Shown one piece after another: positions 33,405-41,505 of a stretch of DNA of 64,000 nucleotides; within the stretch, counting starts at the first letter, position 1; the number at the start of each line of letters is the position of its first letter. The notes beneath the pieces were generated by a model, which saw only the letters and a list, made by a program, of their open reading frames with translations, was not told where the DNA came from and searched no databases. The position numbers and the translations under genes were made by a program. The stretch is from Chitinispirillales bacterium (GTDB taxonomy: Bacteria > Fibrobacterota > Chitinivibrionia > Chitinivibrionales > Chitinispirillaceae), in NCBI GenBank assembly GCA_031281485.1, contig JAITFI010000073.1:1-64000 (forward strand). The letters are read 5' to 3'.

Positions 33405-35389
33405 GTTATGCCCTCCATGCGTTTCCAACGAGCGAATACCTTGGCGATATCGGCGGTTTCATCGTCAATCCGCTTTATTTTACGTTCCTTGCCGTCGACA
33501 TCAATCCGCGTTTCAAGTATTTCATTACCGTCTTTATCGCGCTCAAATGTAGGGTTGCCGCGCTTATCGTGGCCGATTCTCTCCACCATAGCCATAAAGA
33601 TATTATAGTCGGCCATAGAACCGCTCTTTTCCTCGTTGTCTTTTTCATCTTGTGTTTTCTTTTGCAAAATCAGTACAGACGTTTGCGTTCCGTTTTTCGG
33701 CTGAAACGTGTCGGCGTGGAGGTCAAGGCTCGCAATAATCCGAGTATTCCTAATAAGCCATTTGCGAACATAACCAAGCCCCGGAGAACCTAGTATCGAA
33801 TCGGGCAACACTATTCCAACGCGTCCACCGTCTTTAAGAAATTGAACGCACCGCTCAATAAACAGTATTTCCGGCGGCACGGACGACTGTAAACGGTCGG
33901 TAATAATCCAAACACCATTTTTGCCCTTATTCTCCCAAATATGAGCGAGTTCATACTGTTTCAAGATATTTTCATCTTTGATCGGTATCTTGCTTCCAAA
34001 AGGTGGATTAGTAACGATAACATCAAACAATCCGATTGCGTTATGGCTGCGCAATACCGATTTATTTATACCGAGAACTTCGGAGAGTTGTGTTTTGAAA
34101 TAATCAGTCCACTCGTGCGGCGGAAGCAGGGAATTTGTCTGAAAAATGTTTCCGCTACCGTCATTATTCATAACCATATTCATCTTTGTCGCTTTGGCAA
34201 GGTCTGGGTTTATGTCAAAGCCGAAATAATTTGCCTTTGCTACTTCCGTCACCTTATCTTGGAAAGCACGCAAGGTGTCGTTATTCCAATCCTTTCTCTC
34301 CGCACCTATATCATTGGCAAAAAGATTTTCCAATTCGTTCATAACGTGCGTCATCGCGTTTACGAGAAAACCGCCTGTACCGCAGGAACTGTCCAACACA
34401 CGCTCATTAACGGTCGGATTAATCATTTCCACAATCATTTTCATTATATTGCGCGGTGTAAAAAACTCGCCCCTATCACCGCGCAAATTTGCCCCAACAA
34501 TCTCTTCGTACGCTTTGCCCTTAATGTCGATATTTGTGTTGAGTAGACTGTACTTCTGCAACTCGCTCACAATGTAGGCAAGACTGCGCGGAGTCAACGA
34601 AATTTCCTCATTCTCTCCAAAGATTTTACCGTGTTTACGTTTGACATTGGCAAAAATTTGTGTGACGCGATTCTTAACGGTCAACTGCCCGTCGGAATTA
34701 TTGCGCTCTTTGGATGTCGCGTAAAATTCAAGTTGTGCAGGAATGTTACGCTCATCCTCAATCTTACAAAATATAATCTTTAACAGTTCGAAAAACGCTG
34801 GTTGCTTCTGCAATCCATCATTAATATAAATATGGTTATGACACGTCTTAAAGACAAACAGCAGATTGTCGTCCGACGCGTTTTTTAGTTTATTCCTTTT
34901 CGGGCGGTCAATATCGTCAAGGTTACCGTCCGCCGATGGAATGTCATTGTAATCCTCAAAGACAATCTGACCTTGCTCATTCACAGCCTTGCGGCAGACC
35001 TCTTTTTGCTTACCGTTTGTCCACATACCCCACTCGCAATTCGGGCAAACCGACATATACGCCTTAAGTTGGGCCACACCGTCTTTGGAATTTGTTAATT
35101 CAATGTCTTCGTTCTTGCACTCTATGATAACACGGATATTTTCCTGCGTATAGTTAACGCAACCCTTGTCAAATATGACAATGTCCGCACGTTTCTTGCT
35201 TGAACCAAGTTGAAGCGTATGCTCAATTTTAATCTGCGATGTGGAATACTTGTGTTCGTTAATTAGACGCTTTTCAACCGTTTGACGAACATACTCCTCC
35301 GGCGTGTCGTTGCGGAACTCGCCGTCGATGTAATCGCAAATTTTATCGTCGGGTATGGCAATAATCTTTTTTTCGGTCGTTTTGCTCAT
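33398..35389 (-). CDS. Nuclease-methylase fusion (BcgIA/type IIG-like)
   Basis: 663 residues. The N-terminal ~130 are an HsdR_N-like PD-(D/E)xK nuclease: RADIVIFDK (Asp69), then IIECKNEDIEL (Glu90, Lys92) and KAYMSVCPNCEWGMWTNG. A helical region follows, then an HsdM-type N6-adenine methylase with GEFFTPRNIMKMIVEM, motif I VLDSSCGTGGF (~333-341) and motif IV NPPF (~461-464). No helicase (HsdR) gene accompanies it. Fusion plus a separate S subunit matches BcgI-type enzymes, which cut on both sides of a bipartite site. ATG 35389 has GGAG upstream. The operon is followed by the S gene with a 7-base overlap. AT-rich, probably acquired. Confidence 0.87.
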   Translation of the reverse strand: MSKTTEKKIIAIPDDKICDYIDGEFRNDTPEEYVRQTVEKRLINEHKYSTSQIKIEHTLQLGSSKKRADIVIFDKGCVNYTQENIRVIIECKNEDIELTNSKDGVAQLKAYMSVCPNCEWGMWTNGKQKEVCRKAVNEQGQIVFEDYNDIPSADGNLDDIDRPKRNKLKNASDDNLLFVFKTCHNHIYINDGLQKQPAFFELLKIIFCKIEDERNIPAQLEFYATSKERNNSDGQLTVKNRVTQIFANVKRKHGKIFGENEEISLTPRSLAYIVSELQKYSLLNTNIDIKGKAYEEIVGANLRGDRGEFFTPRNIMKMIVEMINPTVNERVLDSSCGTGGFLVNAMTHVMNELENLFANDIGAERKDWNNDTLRAFQDKVTEVAKANYFGFDINPDLAKATKMNMVMNNDGSGNIFQTNSLLPPHEWTDYFKTQLSEVLGINKSVLRSHNAIGLFDVIVTNPPFGSKIPIKDENILKQYELAHIWENKGKNGVWIITDRLQSSVPPEILFIERCVQFLKDGGRVGIVLPDSILGSPGLGYVRKWLIRNTRIIASLDLHADTFQPKNGTQTSVLILQKKTQDEKDNEEKSGSMADYNIFMAMVERIGHDKRGNPTFERDKDGNEILETRIDVDGKERKIKRIDDETADIAKVFARWKRMEGITW

Positions 35390-35551
35390 CGTTATACTCC
35401 GGCTTATATGGATAACCAAACAAAATATATCTTATTTGTGAAAAGAACGCACCGATACGGCTACGTTAGGCGCTAATAATAAGCGTTACTTAAAGTAAAT
35501 ATACTATGTCTTTATATAAAAATCCAAATTTTTTATTGAGAAGTCCGCCCG

Positions 35552-36529
35552 TCACTCCTTCCCGCCGTGAAAAAGCAGCCTCTCCGGCAACTCCTCCCAC
35601 TCATAGAAAATTATATCGGGAACGGCACCGCCGGCGTCCCGATCCTTTCCGAATACCATCAAGTCGTCCCCGCAAAAGAGCGCCGTCCTCATTCCCAGCG
35701 CGGCCGCCGGAGCGATGTCCGTCGTCAGATCGTTCCCCACGACCACCGTTTGATCCGGGGTAATTTGGTACTCGTAAAGCGCGTCGAACAAGCGCCTATA
35801 CAACGCTTCGCTCGGCTTGACAAAACCGTATTCGTACGATAGGAATGTCAGATCCGTATCGAATAATTCGCCGCAATCGACAATCTTGCCGCCGGACTGA
35901 TCCCTCAACATAAGCGTCAGGTCGATAGGCGTGTAGAATTGGGCGTCGGAGAGTATTCCGATAGCCATATTGCTATCCTTCAGCCTTTTCAACGCGACGG
36001 CCACGCCGGGATAGAGTTCGCGCCCCATAGACAGGAAGTTGTAGGTGTAGGCGAGGCAACGGGCGAAGCCAGCCGGATCGCCGCGCCACGGCGCGCGAGC
36101 GTCGGCGTCGTAACCGTTCCTTTTTAGCATAAGCGCTATTACAGACCAAACCTCCTCCACACGTATCTCAGGCAGCGCGGCTCCTTCGCCGGCGGATTTT
36201 TGGCGGTTCAGCGCAAGCAGCCCGTTGTAGAAGTCGCAGAGCGTCTTTGCCGGCGGATCGGCGGGATTCATCGCGGCGAGCGTCCCCCCCATTCCGAACC
36301 TGTCGACGATACCGGAAAACGCCTCGACGAGCAACGCCTCACGAGTGTCACGCTCCTCAAATCCGGGCCGCCAGTAGTTGACCATCGTGCCGTAGACGTC
36401 GACGATAACCGCCCTAACGCCTTTGAGCGTATCAACGGCCGAACCGCGCCTAAGCGGCGTAAGGCGGCGCGGATAGACGCGGCGCTCGGACTCGTGCAGA
36501 CGGCAGGCGTATTCGGCGAGGTCGGACAA
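35552..36529 (-). CDS. HAD-superfamily hydrolase
   Basis: About 325 residues. Haloacid dehalogenase motifs: I VIVDVYGTMVNYW (nucleophile Asp in DVYGT), II GILSDAQFYTP, III YGFVKPS, IV VVGNDLTTDIAPAAALGM. An insert of ~110 residues between I and II forms the cap. The DxYGT form occurs in dehalogenases and in phosphatases, so the substrate is open. TTG at 36529 follows AAGGAG with six bases, better than the first TTG at 36550 (site only one base away). It is a single gene between the restriction locus and the FISUMP gene. Confidence 0.82.
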   Translation of the reverse strand: MSDLAEYACRLHESERRVYPRRLTPLRRGSAVDTLKGVRAVIVDVYGTMVNYWRPGFEERDTREALLVEAFSGIVDRFGMGGTLAAMNPADPPAKTLCDFYNGLLALNRQKSAGEGAALPEIRVEEVWSVIALMLKRNGYDADARAPWRGDPAGFARCLAYTYNFLSMGRELYPGVAVALKRLKDSNMAIGILSDAQFYTPIDLTLMLRDQSGGKIVDCGELFDTDLTFLSYEYGFVKPSEALYRRLFDALYEYQITPDQTVVVGNDLTTDIAPAAALGMRTALFCGDDLMVFGKDRDAGGAVPDIIFYEWEELPERLLFHGGKE

Positions 36530-36618
36530 AACAGACTCCTTATTTTTCAACCTTTATATTGTTGACACCTAATCAGACTTGATCTTTCCGACGCGTCATA
36601 TCCGCGCCACGCGCCGCT

Positions 36619-37365
36619 CTACTTAACGCAACGCACCGAAAATCCGCTCCTATCGCCACTGCTGCGCTCCTCAACTTCGTCATCTATGTAGCCCATACCC
36701 TGACTATAGGCGAAACCTAAGTTATTCTCCGCGGTGGCCGTCCACCAACGGCCGAATTGGCCGGTAAAGTAGAAATTGCCGCCCGGATCGCGGATACCGC
36801 CGGGCAAAGCCGAAAAACCAAGGGCATCCGTCCCGCCGCCGCTGCTGCCGTCTTCACGATTATTCCAACCATTCGCCGATTTCAACTTCGCCCCGGCGGC
36901 CCCGCCCGCCGTACTCAACAACCCGTTCCAATCAGCCCTATCCGGCAACCGCCACCCCGACCCCGACGGGCACACCGCCTTCGCCGTCTCCCAATCGTAC
37001 AACCTGCCGTGCCTATCGCAATTAGCCTCATTGCCGCCGTAACACCAACTGCCGCCGCTTGACGGCGCGATGTTCAGATTCTCCGCCATCCACGTCTTTC
37101 CGTTTATTACCACCGTCCTATATCTTTTACCGTCGTAGGTGAGCGTGCCTCCGGCTCCGTCGGGATTCATCGCATGTTCGGCTATGGGACCGGCATCGGT
37201 TCCGGGTGTCGTTCCCGAATCTGTCCCCGGATCTGTCCCGGCAGTATTATTTTGGTCCGACTTCGTCCCCGAATCTCCCCCGCCGCACCCCGGCAAACAA
37301 ACCGCCAAGACCGCCAACACCGCCGCAAGCAGCAACGCCGGCCACCTCTGTTTAATGACCCTCAT
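36619..37365 (-). CDS. FISUMP-domain lipoprotein 1
   Basis: 248 residues. Lipobox AVCLPGCGGG, a Thr/Gly/Asp-rich linker (GTDPGTDSGTTPGTDAG), then a Fibrobacter succinogenes major paralogous domain: YDGKRYRTVVINGKTWMAENLN, WCYGGNEANCDRHGRLYDWETAKAVCPSGSGWRLPDRADW, LGFSALPGGIRDPGGNFYFTGQFGRWWTATA, GFSVRCVK. The domain is a surface module expanded in Fibrobacter; function unknown. The two cysteines CYGG...NC and the C of VRC are conserved across the three copies. AGGAGG precedes the ATG. Confidence 0.93.
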   Translation of the reverse strand: MRVIKQRWPALLLAAVLAVLAVCLPGCGGGDSGTKSDQNNTAGTDPGTDSGTTPGTDAGPIAEHAMNPDGAGGTLTYDGKRYRTVVINGKTWMAENLNIAPSSGGSWCYGGNEANCDRHGRLYDWETAKAVCPSGSGWRLPDRADWNGLLSTAGGAAGAKLKSANGWNNREDGSSGGGTDALGFSALPGGIRDPGGNFYFTGQFGRWWTATAENNLGFAYSQGMGYIDDEVEERSSGDRSGFSVRCVK

Positions 37366-37552
37366 CGATAACCTCCTTTGATAGAATTCCGTTATAACTT
37401 AAAAAAACACAATGTTGCCAAATATCGCGGGCGAACCGCTTGATCCGCCGGTCGCGCCATTGATATTCTTTATAATATATATTAAAATACAATCTTTCAA
37501 TTAAAAACGCAACTTTTTATAGGATTCGGCAAGGCATCAATTATTTTACATA

Positions 37553-37960
37553 CGGACGGAGGATCGGGCAGCCGCCGCAAAACCTTGCGGTTCTTGCGGA
37601 GGAAAGTCCGGGCGCCGCAGGGCAGGATACCGCGGAAGCGCGGGGCCCGCAAGGGTACGGAAAGCGCCGCAGAGAGAAGACCGCTCTTCGCCAAGACCGT
37701 TTTTCGGCGCGGGGCGAGACGTGAAAGGGTGGGGTAAGAGCCCACCGTCCCGATCTTCGGGAGCAGGCAAGCCCTATCCGGCGCAAGGCCAAGCATGGGG
37801 GGATCCCCTTACCGGGGAGGGGGCGGCGCCGTTCCCAGACCATCCCTCCGGGTAGGCCGCTCAATGCCCAAAGCGATTTGGGCCAGACAAATGGCTGCCT
37901 CTCCCAACCGCCGTAAAGCGTACGGGAAAGACAGAACCCGGCTTACAGATCCTGCGTCCG
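37553..37960 (+). ncRNA. rnpB: RNase P RNA
   Basis: About 408 bases with the bacterial class A landmarks: the P4 5' strand GAGGAAAGTCCGGGC, the ACAGAACCCGGCTTACAG 3' strand near the end, and a P1 helix formed by CGGACG...GATC and GATC...CGTCCG. It processes tRNA precursors with the RnpA protein (not in the window). A TATAAT-like run at about 37469-37475 is a possible -10. The following BamA-like gene converges on it. Confidence 0.95.
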
Positions 37961-37989
37961 CTTTTATTGAAATGACGCCTGTGTTAACG

Positions 37990-39459
37990 TTAATAAAACA
38001 GATCGAGATACAAATGCAGCGCCGGTTCCCATTCGTATCCGCCGTCCTCCGTTTCGGTGCGCCCGAAGACCAAGTCTATGCATCCGCTCTGCCTGATTCG
38101 AGGGGCTAATATCCTTGTTCCGAAACCGAAAGACAGGCCGCCTTGCGTTTGGCCGCGCTGCGTCAGCGCCCCCTGCGGCTCTCGGTAGAGCATAGCCGCG
38201 TCGGCTATGAACGACGCGTCTATTCTGAATGTTAAGTTGTGAACACCGGAGAAGAGCGTGCTTACAAGCGGCACCGGCAGTTCCGGAGTGGCGTAGAGCG
38301 GCTTGTAGTACTTGACAGACGCTAAAATCGAGCTCTGCGCCGAAAAGTCCCAACCAAGCGATTTATTCGCGTAACCGAGTATCTCCCCTGCGCCGCCGTA
38401 TGTAAGCCTGTGATATATCCCGGCGTCGATATCGCGCAGCGTGAGCAGAAGGCGAAAAGCCGCGACGTCGTCCGACAGCGGCACGTAATATCTAAGTTCG
38501 CTCGTCGATTGGAAAAAACGGTTATTCACTCCGTTGTATAGGCGGTTCGTGGCAATTTGCGTATTCAGAAGCCACCCGCTCTTTGGGTCGAAGCGCGCCG
38601 AGCGTCGGTCTACGGCGAAACCTACCGCCGCGAAAGCCTCGAAAAACTTGTTTCGGTCGGGGAACGCGACCTCGGCCAAGCCTTTGTTATTAATGCCGGA
38701 CGACGACGTCTCGATCGGTTCCGAATCGGACGGCTGGTCGCCGCCGGCGCCGGAATCGGAGACATCCTCCCAGACAATGTTCCTGACGCGGTAAATGGGC
38801 GCGACGCTCGCGAAGACCCGCGAATTCGCTAAAACCTTGCGCCCGAAGGCCAGCTTGCCGTACACGTCAGTATAGTCCAAGGGCAGCGCGTCGTCGGGGT
38901 AATCGGCGACGCCCGCGCTGAGCGTAGCATAGTACGGCGTCGGCAAAAACGGCTTGTACCAAGAGAGGTCAAACCCCAAACGCTCCCACGCGCTCACCCC
39001 GAACCAAAAGGTCTCCATCCGCCCGCGAAAATTGTTTACGGTCGCGTCGATCTGAGCGCTGTACCAAATCTCTTTCTCCCCGTACTTGCGCGTGCTGTAC
39101 TCTATCCCGTATCCAAGATCCAGACGCACCGACTCCTTCAAGATAAGAAATATGTGCGCGCCGTCCTCGCGCAGATGCGGGAAAATGTTAACCTTTTCGT
39201 AGAGTTGCGTCGCCAATAGTTTGGAGCGGGTAACGCGCAGCTTGGATGTGTCTAAAACCTCTCCGGTATCAAAGGCAAAATAGCTCCTCAGGATTTCGGG
39301 GCGTGTGGTGACGTTGCCGTATATCTCTATGCCGCGTATGTACGGCCCGGTTTTATTATCAATACTATCTGATGATGTCGCAGGCGACGGTATGGGTTGC
39401 GCGATTGCGATAGCGCAGCCGTACAGCAGACACAGTATTAATAATGTTGACGAGCGCAA
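37990..39459 (-). CDS. BamA/TamA-family outer-membrane protein with a single POTRA
   Basis: 489 residues. A signal peptide (TLLILCLLYGCAIAIAQ), one POTRA-like segment (GPYIRGIEIYGNVTTRPEILRSYFAFDTGEVLDTSKLRVTRSKLLATQLYEKVNIFP) and a beta-barrel ending HLYLDLFY with the aromatic C-terminus of porin-type barrels. Length is about half that of BamA (five POTRAs), so a specialised assembly or export factor is more likely than the core BamA. The start is TTG 39459, near the AGGATTA repeat that supplies an AGGA ribosome site. Confidence 0.8.
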   Translation of the reverse strand: MRSSTLLILCLLYGCAIAIAQPIPSPATSSDSIDNKTGPYIRGIEIYGNVTTRPEILRSYFAFDTGEVLDTSKLRVTRSKLLATQLYEKVNIFPHLREDGAHIFLILKESVRLDLGYGIEYSTRKYGEKEIWYSAQIDATVNNFRGRMETFWFGVSAWERLGFDLSWYKPFLPTPYYATLSAGVADYPDDALPLDYTDVYGKLAFGRKVLANSRVFASVAPIYRVRNIVWEDVSDSGAGGDQPSDSEPIETSSSGINNKGLAEVAFPDRNKFFEAFAAVGFAVDRRSARFDPKSGWLLNTQIATNRLYNGVNNRFFQSTSELRYYVPLSDDVAAFRLLLTLRDIDAGIYHRLTYGGAGEILGYANKSLGWDFSAQSSILASVKYYKPLYATPELPVPLVSTLFSGVHNLTFRIDASFIADAAMLYREPQGALTQRGQTQGGLSFGFGTRILAPRIRQSGCIDLVFGRTETEDGGYEWEPALHLYLDLFY

Positions 39460-39465
39460 GTTGGT

Positions 39466-39600
39466 TCAATCCTATAATCTGTTTTAAAAGCCTGTCTGAA
39501 CTAGGATTTTTAGGATTATAAGGATTATAGGATTAAAAGCACCGTCAAATCAACGTTTTTTAATCTTTTTAATCCTATAATCTGTTTTTCTGGATTTCAA
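39466..39600. repeat. GTCTGAAC-headed AGGATTA array
   Basis: Contains GTCTGAAC at 39494 followed by TAGGATTTTTAGGATTATAAGG-type units, and a block at 39566-39591 identical for 26 bases to 18652-18677. It is the same head plus array as the copies at 83-238. It sits between the BamA-like and the HTH genes. Confidence 0.8.
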
Positions 39601-39686
39601 GGTAAAGTCAAAATCTTTTAACTTTAGCGGTTGAAATCCTTAACCATACCCCGCCGCGAACATAAGCGGCGGGAACGGATCGCGGG

Positions 39687-40097
39687 TTAACGGCGGACGG
39701 TGGCGCCGCGCCGAGCTTTCTTCTTGACGGCCTTGCCGGAAGCGGGTGCGGCGCCGCGTTTAACTTGCTTCTTCGCGACCGCGGCGACGGCCTTGCGCTT
39801 CACCCGCTTTTTAGCGGCGGAGGAGGAGGCGCTGCGCCTTACCTGCTTCTTTTTCGCGGTCTTGCCGGCGACGCCGCGCTTGGCTAACTCGTCTTTTACT
39901 CCGGTAGGATCAACTCCGTCGCGTTTAAGACGCAGATATTCAGCCTCTGTTACCATCCTGCCCGCCCTCCCTACGCGAGCATCGGGCGAGACCTTTATCA
40001 GACCGACGATCACGTAGTTGTAAACGGTGCTTCTACTGCGGTGCAACAACTTCGCAACTTGCGCGAGGCTGTAGACTTTGTGGGATTTAGATCTCAT
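39687..40097 (-). CDS. MerR-like HTH protein with histone H1-like tail
   Basis: 136 residues. The first ~60 are a MerR/HTH_17-like helix-turn-helix (YSLAQVAKLLHRSRSTVYNYVIVGLI...AGRMVTEAEYLRLKRDG). Residues ~68-136 consist mostly of K, R and A (KKKQVRRSASSSAAKKRVKRKAVAAVAKKQVKRG...), like histone H1 or HU-tail proteins. The combination suggests a sequence-specific or nucleoid-associated DNA-binding protein; the target is unknown. AGGAGG precedes the ATG. A palindrome and a TATAATATA block lie upstream and may control it. Confidence 0.78.
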   Translation of the reverse strand: MRSKSHKVYSLAQVAKLLHRSRSTVYNYVIVGLIKVSPDARVGRAGRMVTEAEYLRLKRDGVDPTGVKDELAKRGVAGKTAKKKQVRRSASSSAAKKRVKRKAVAAVAKKQVKRGAAPASGKAVKKKARRGATVRR

Positions 40098-40153
40098 CTC
40101 TTCCTCCTGCGGGATTCCGCCCGCCGTTAAATTATGTGCCTATAATATACATT

Positions 40154-40174
40154 ATGGACGGACAATCCGTCCAT
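40154..40174. promoter_or_regulatory. Palindromic operator-like site
   Basis: ATGGACGGA-CAA-TCCGTCCAT, a perfect 9-bp inverted repeat about 57-77 bases upstream of the HTH-H1 gene and next to its TATAAT-like block (40141-40156). It has no T-run, so it is more likely an operator than a terminator. The rest of 40098-40355 shows no gene; the 81-codon frame at 40182-40427 has no family features and overlaps the sigma-54 promoter. Confidence 0.5.
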
Positions 40175-40355
40175 TCCTAAAATGAAAATTAAAAAAAACA
40201 CGCGCCAACCGGACGGCGACGAAAGACCGGATTTTTGCGAATACCGCTTCAAAATTTTTCTCAATCTGCGATTCACACTTCTCAAAATAAAAAAGGTTTC
40301 ACAATATTTCCGTGCCGTAACCCCGTTTTTCCCACTAATTTCTAGGTATTTAAAA

Positions 40356-40372
40356 TTGGCACGCCATTTGCA
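40356..40372 (+). promoter_or_regulatory. Sigma-54 promoter
   Basis: TTGGCACGCCATTTGCA: the -24 GG and -12 GC are 12 bases apart and the flanking bases match TGGCACG-N4-TTGC[AT] exactly. It is 72 bases upstream of the RRM-protein start on the same strand. No RpoN or enhancer-binding activator is encoded in the window. Confidence 0.85.
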
Positions 40373-40443
40373 TAGTCTATCCGTTGTCTATATGCGCGAT
40401 TTAGTTAAAATCCACAAAAAATCATAAGGAGGTTAATACTGCT

Positions 40444-40851
40444 ATGTCGCTGAAATTGTACGTTGGCAATCTGCCTTACAGGACTACGACGGACGACCTG
40501 CGCAAGCTCTTTAAGAAGTACGGGCCCATTCACTCGCTGGTACCGATTATCGACAAGGAGACCGACCAGCCGCGCGGTTATTGCTTCGTCGAACTTGACG
40601 AGATAAAGGCCGTCAACGCGCTTTACGACTTGAGGAACACGGTATTCAAAGGGAGAACTCTGAAGATCAGCGTGGCTACCGGAAGAGACTCAATTAAAGA
40701 GAGGGAGGAAGCGCCGGGGAAAAAAGCGTCGGAAAAAAAGTTAATGGGGAAACGCAATGTTAACAAACCTGCTGCGGCGTGCGCCGCGCCACCGCGGCGT
40801 CACCAGACGACGACCGAGTATATGGTCGCCGATAAAAACAACTACGGGTAA
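40444..40851 (+). CDS. RRM RNA-binding protein with basic tail
   Basis: 135 residues. The RRM domain (1-80) has RNP2 LYVGNL and RNP1 RGYCFVEL, like the single-RRM Rbp proteins of bacteria that bind single-stranded RNA. The tail (82-135) is basic and low complexity (KEREEAPGKKASEKKLMGKRNVNKP...). AGGAGG precedes the ATG. It sits behind a sigma-54 promoter, which ties its expression to an activator-controlled condition. The next gene converges from the other strand. Family certain; targets unknown. Confidence 0.92.
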   Translation: MSLKLYVGNLPYRTTTDDLRKLFKKYGPIHSLVPIIDKETDQPRGYCFVELDEIKAVNALYDLRNTVFKGRTLKISVATGRDSIKEREEAPGKKASEKKLMGKRNVNKPAAACAAPPRRHQTTTEYMVADKNNYG

Positions 40852-40861
40852 TCGGCGGCGG

Positions 40862-41494
40862 TTACCGGTCCTCCGCCTTATCCTTCAACACCCAGATGGT
40901 GTACCCGTCGACAATCAGTTCGGCTTGGGCGCGCCCGTCTAAGCACCGCCACCGCGGGGAAAACTCCGCCTCTAAGTAGCCTTGTGGCGCGGAGTATCTG
41001 TCCACCTGCTTTCTCAGCGGCGTATGGCGTATATCCCTATTGAGGCTGTACACCCAAACGGGTTTGAGCGGGTCAAACGACAGGCGTTTTGTCAACACGT
41101 ATCTCTTACCGCCGCACGCCTCGTACACGCCCACAACCGCGCCGCTCGTATCGTGGCACGGCAACGGAACGGTCAGCAACCACGCCGCGTAGACGTATAA
41201 GAATACCGGGACGAGCAAAACAACCGCGCCTCCGATCAATAAGAGGCTCTTCTTGCGAACGCAAATCAAGAAGGCCTCGACGACTATCACCATCGTCAGA
41301 AAATAAATAACCGCGTTTGCAACGCCGGAGCGAAACGACGCCTTATTCAGGTCAAAGATAAAAAGCGTCAACAGCAACATAGTGTAAAGCGGATAGCGTA
41401 TCCTCTTGTACGGCGCGACGCGGTCAGCGACGATGCCGGCAGCTATTATCGCCAATATTATAAACCACTCCAACACGCCGTGTACCGATTCCAA
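40862..41494 (-). CDS. Membrane protein, unrecognised
   Basis: 210 residues. Several hydrophobic segments in the first ~130 residues (LEWFIILAIIAAGIVADRVA, YPLYTMLLLTLFIF, VIYFLTMVIVVEAFLIC, LLLIGGAVVLLVPVFLYVYAAWLL). The C-terminal ~80 residues are soluble and probably periplasmic, rich in Y, R and W. The start is TTG 41494 with GGGGAGG six bases upstream. It lies 11 bases after the GH8 gene on the same strand, so it is probably co-transcribed with the cellulase. No family recognised. Confidence 0.6.
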   Translation of the reverse strand: MESVHGVLEWFIILAIIAAGIVADRVAPYKRIRYPLYTMLLLTLFIFDLNKASFRSGVANAVIYFLTMVIVVEAFLICVRKKSLLLIGGAVVLLVPVFLYVYAAWLLTVPLPCHDTSGAVVGVYEACGGKRYVLTKRLSFDPLKPVWVYSLNRDIRHTPLRKQVDRYSAPQGYLEAEFSPRWRCLDGRAQAELIVDGYTIWVLKDKAEDR

Positions 41495-41505
41495 GCGGCC
41501 TCCCC

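Noticed and set aside
31956..35389. A complete type I restriction system (HsdRMS)
   Set aside because: No HsdR helicase is present, and the methylase already carries a nuclease domain; a BcgI-like type fits better.
37990..39459. Core BamA
   Set aside because: Only one POTRA-like segment and half the usual length; a BamA/TamA relative is a safer call.
40182..40427. 81-codon open frame upstream of the RRM gene
   Set aside because: No family features, and it covers the sigma-54 promoter; AT-rich and probably chance.
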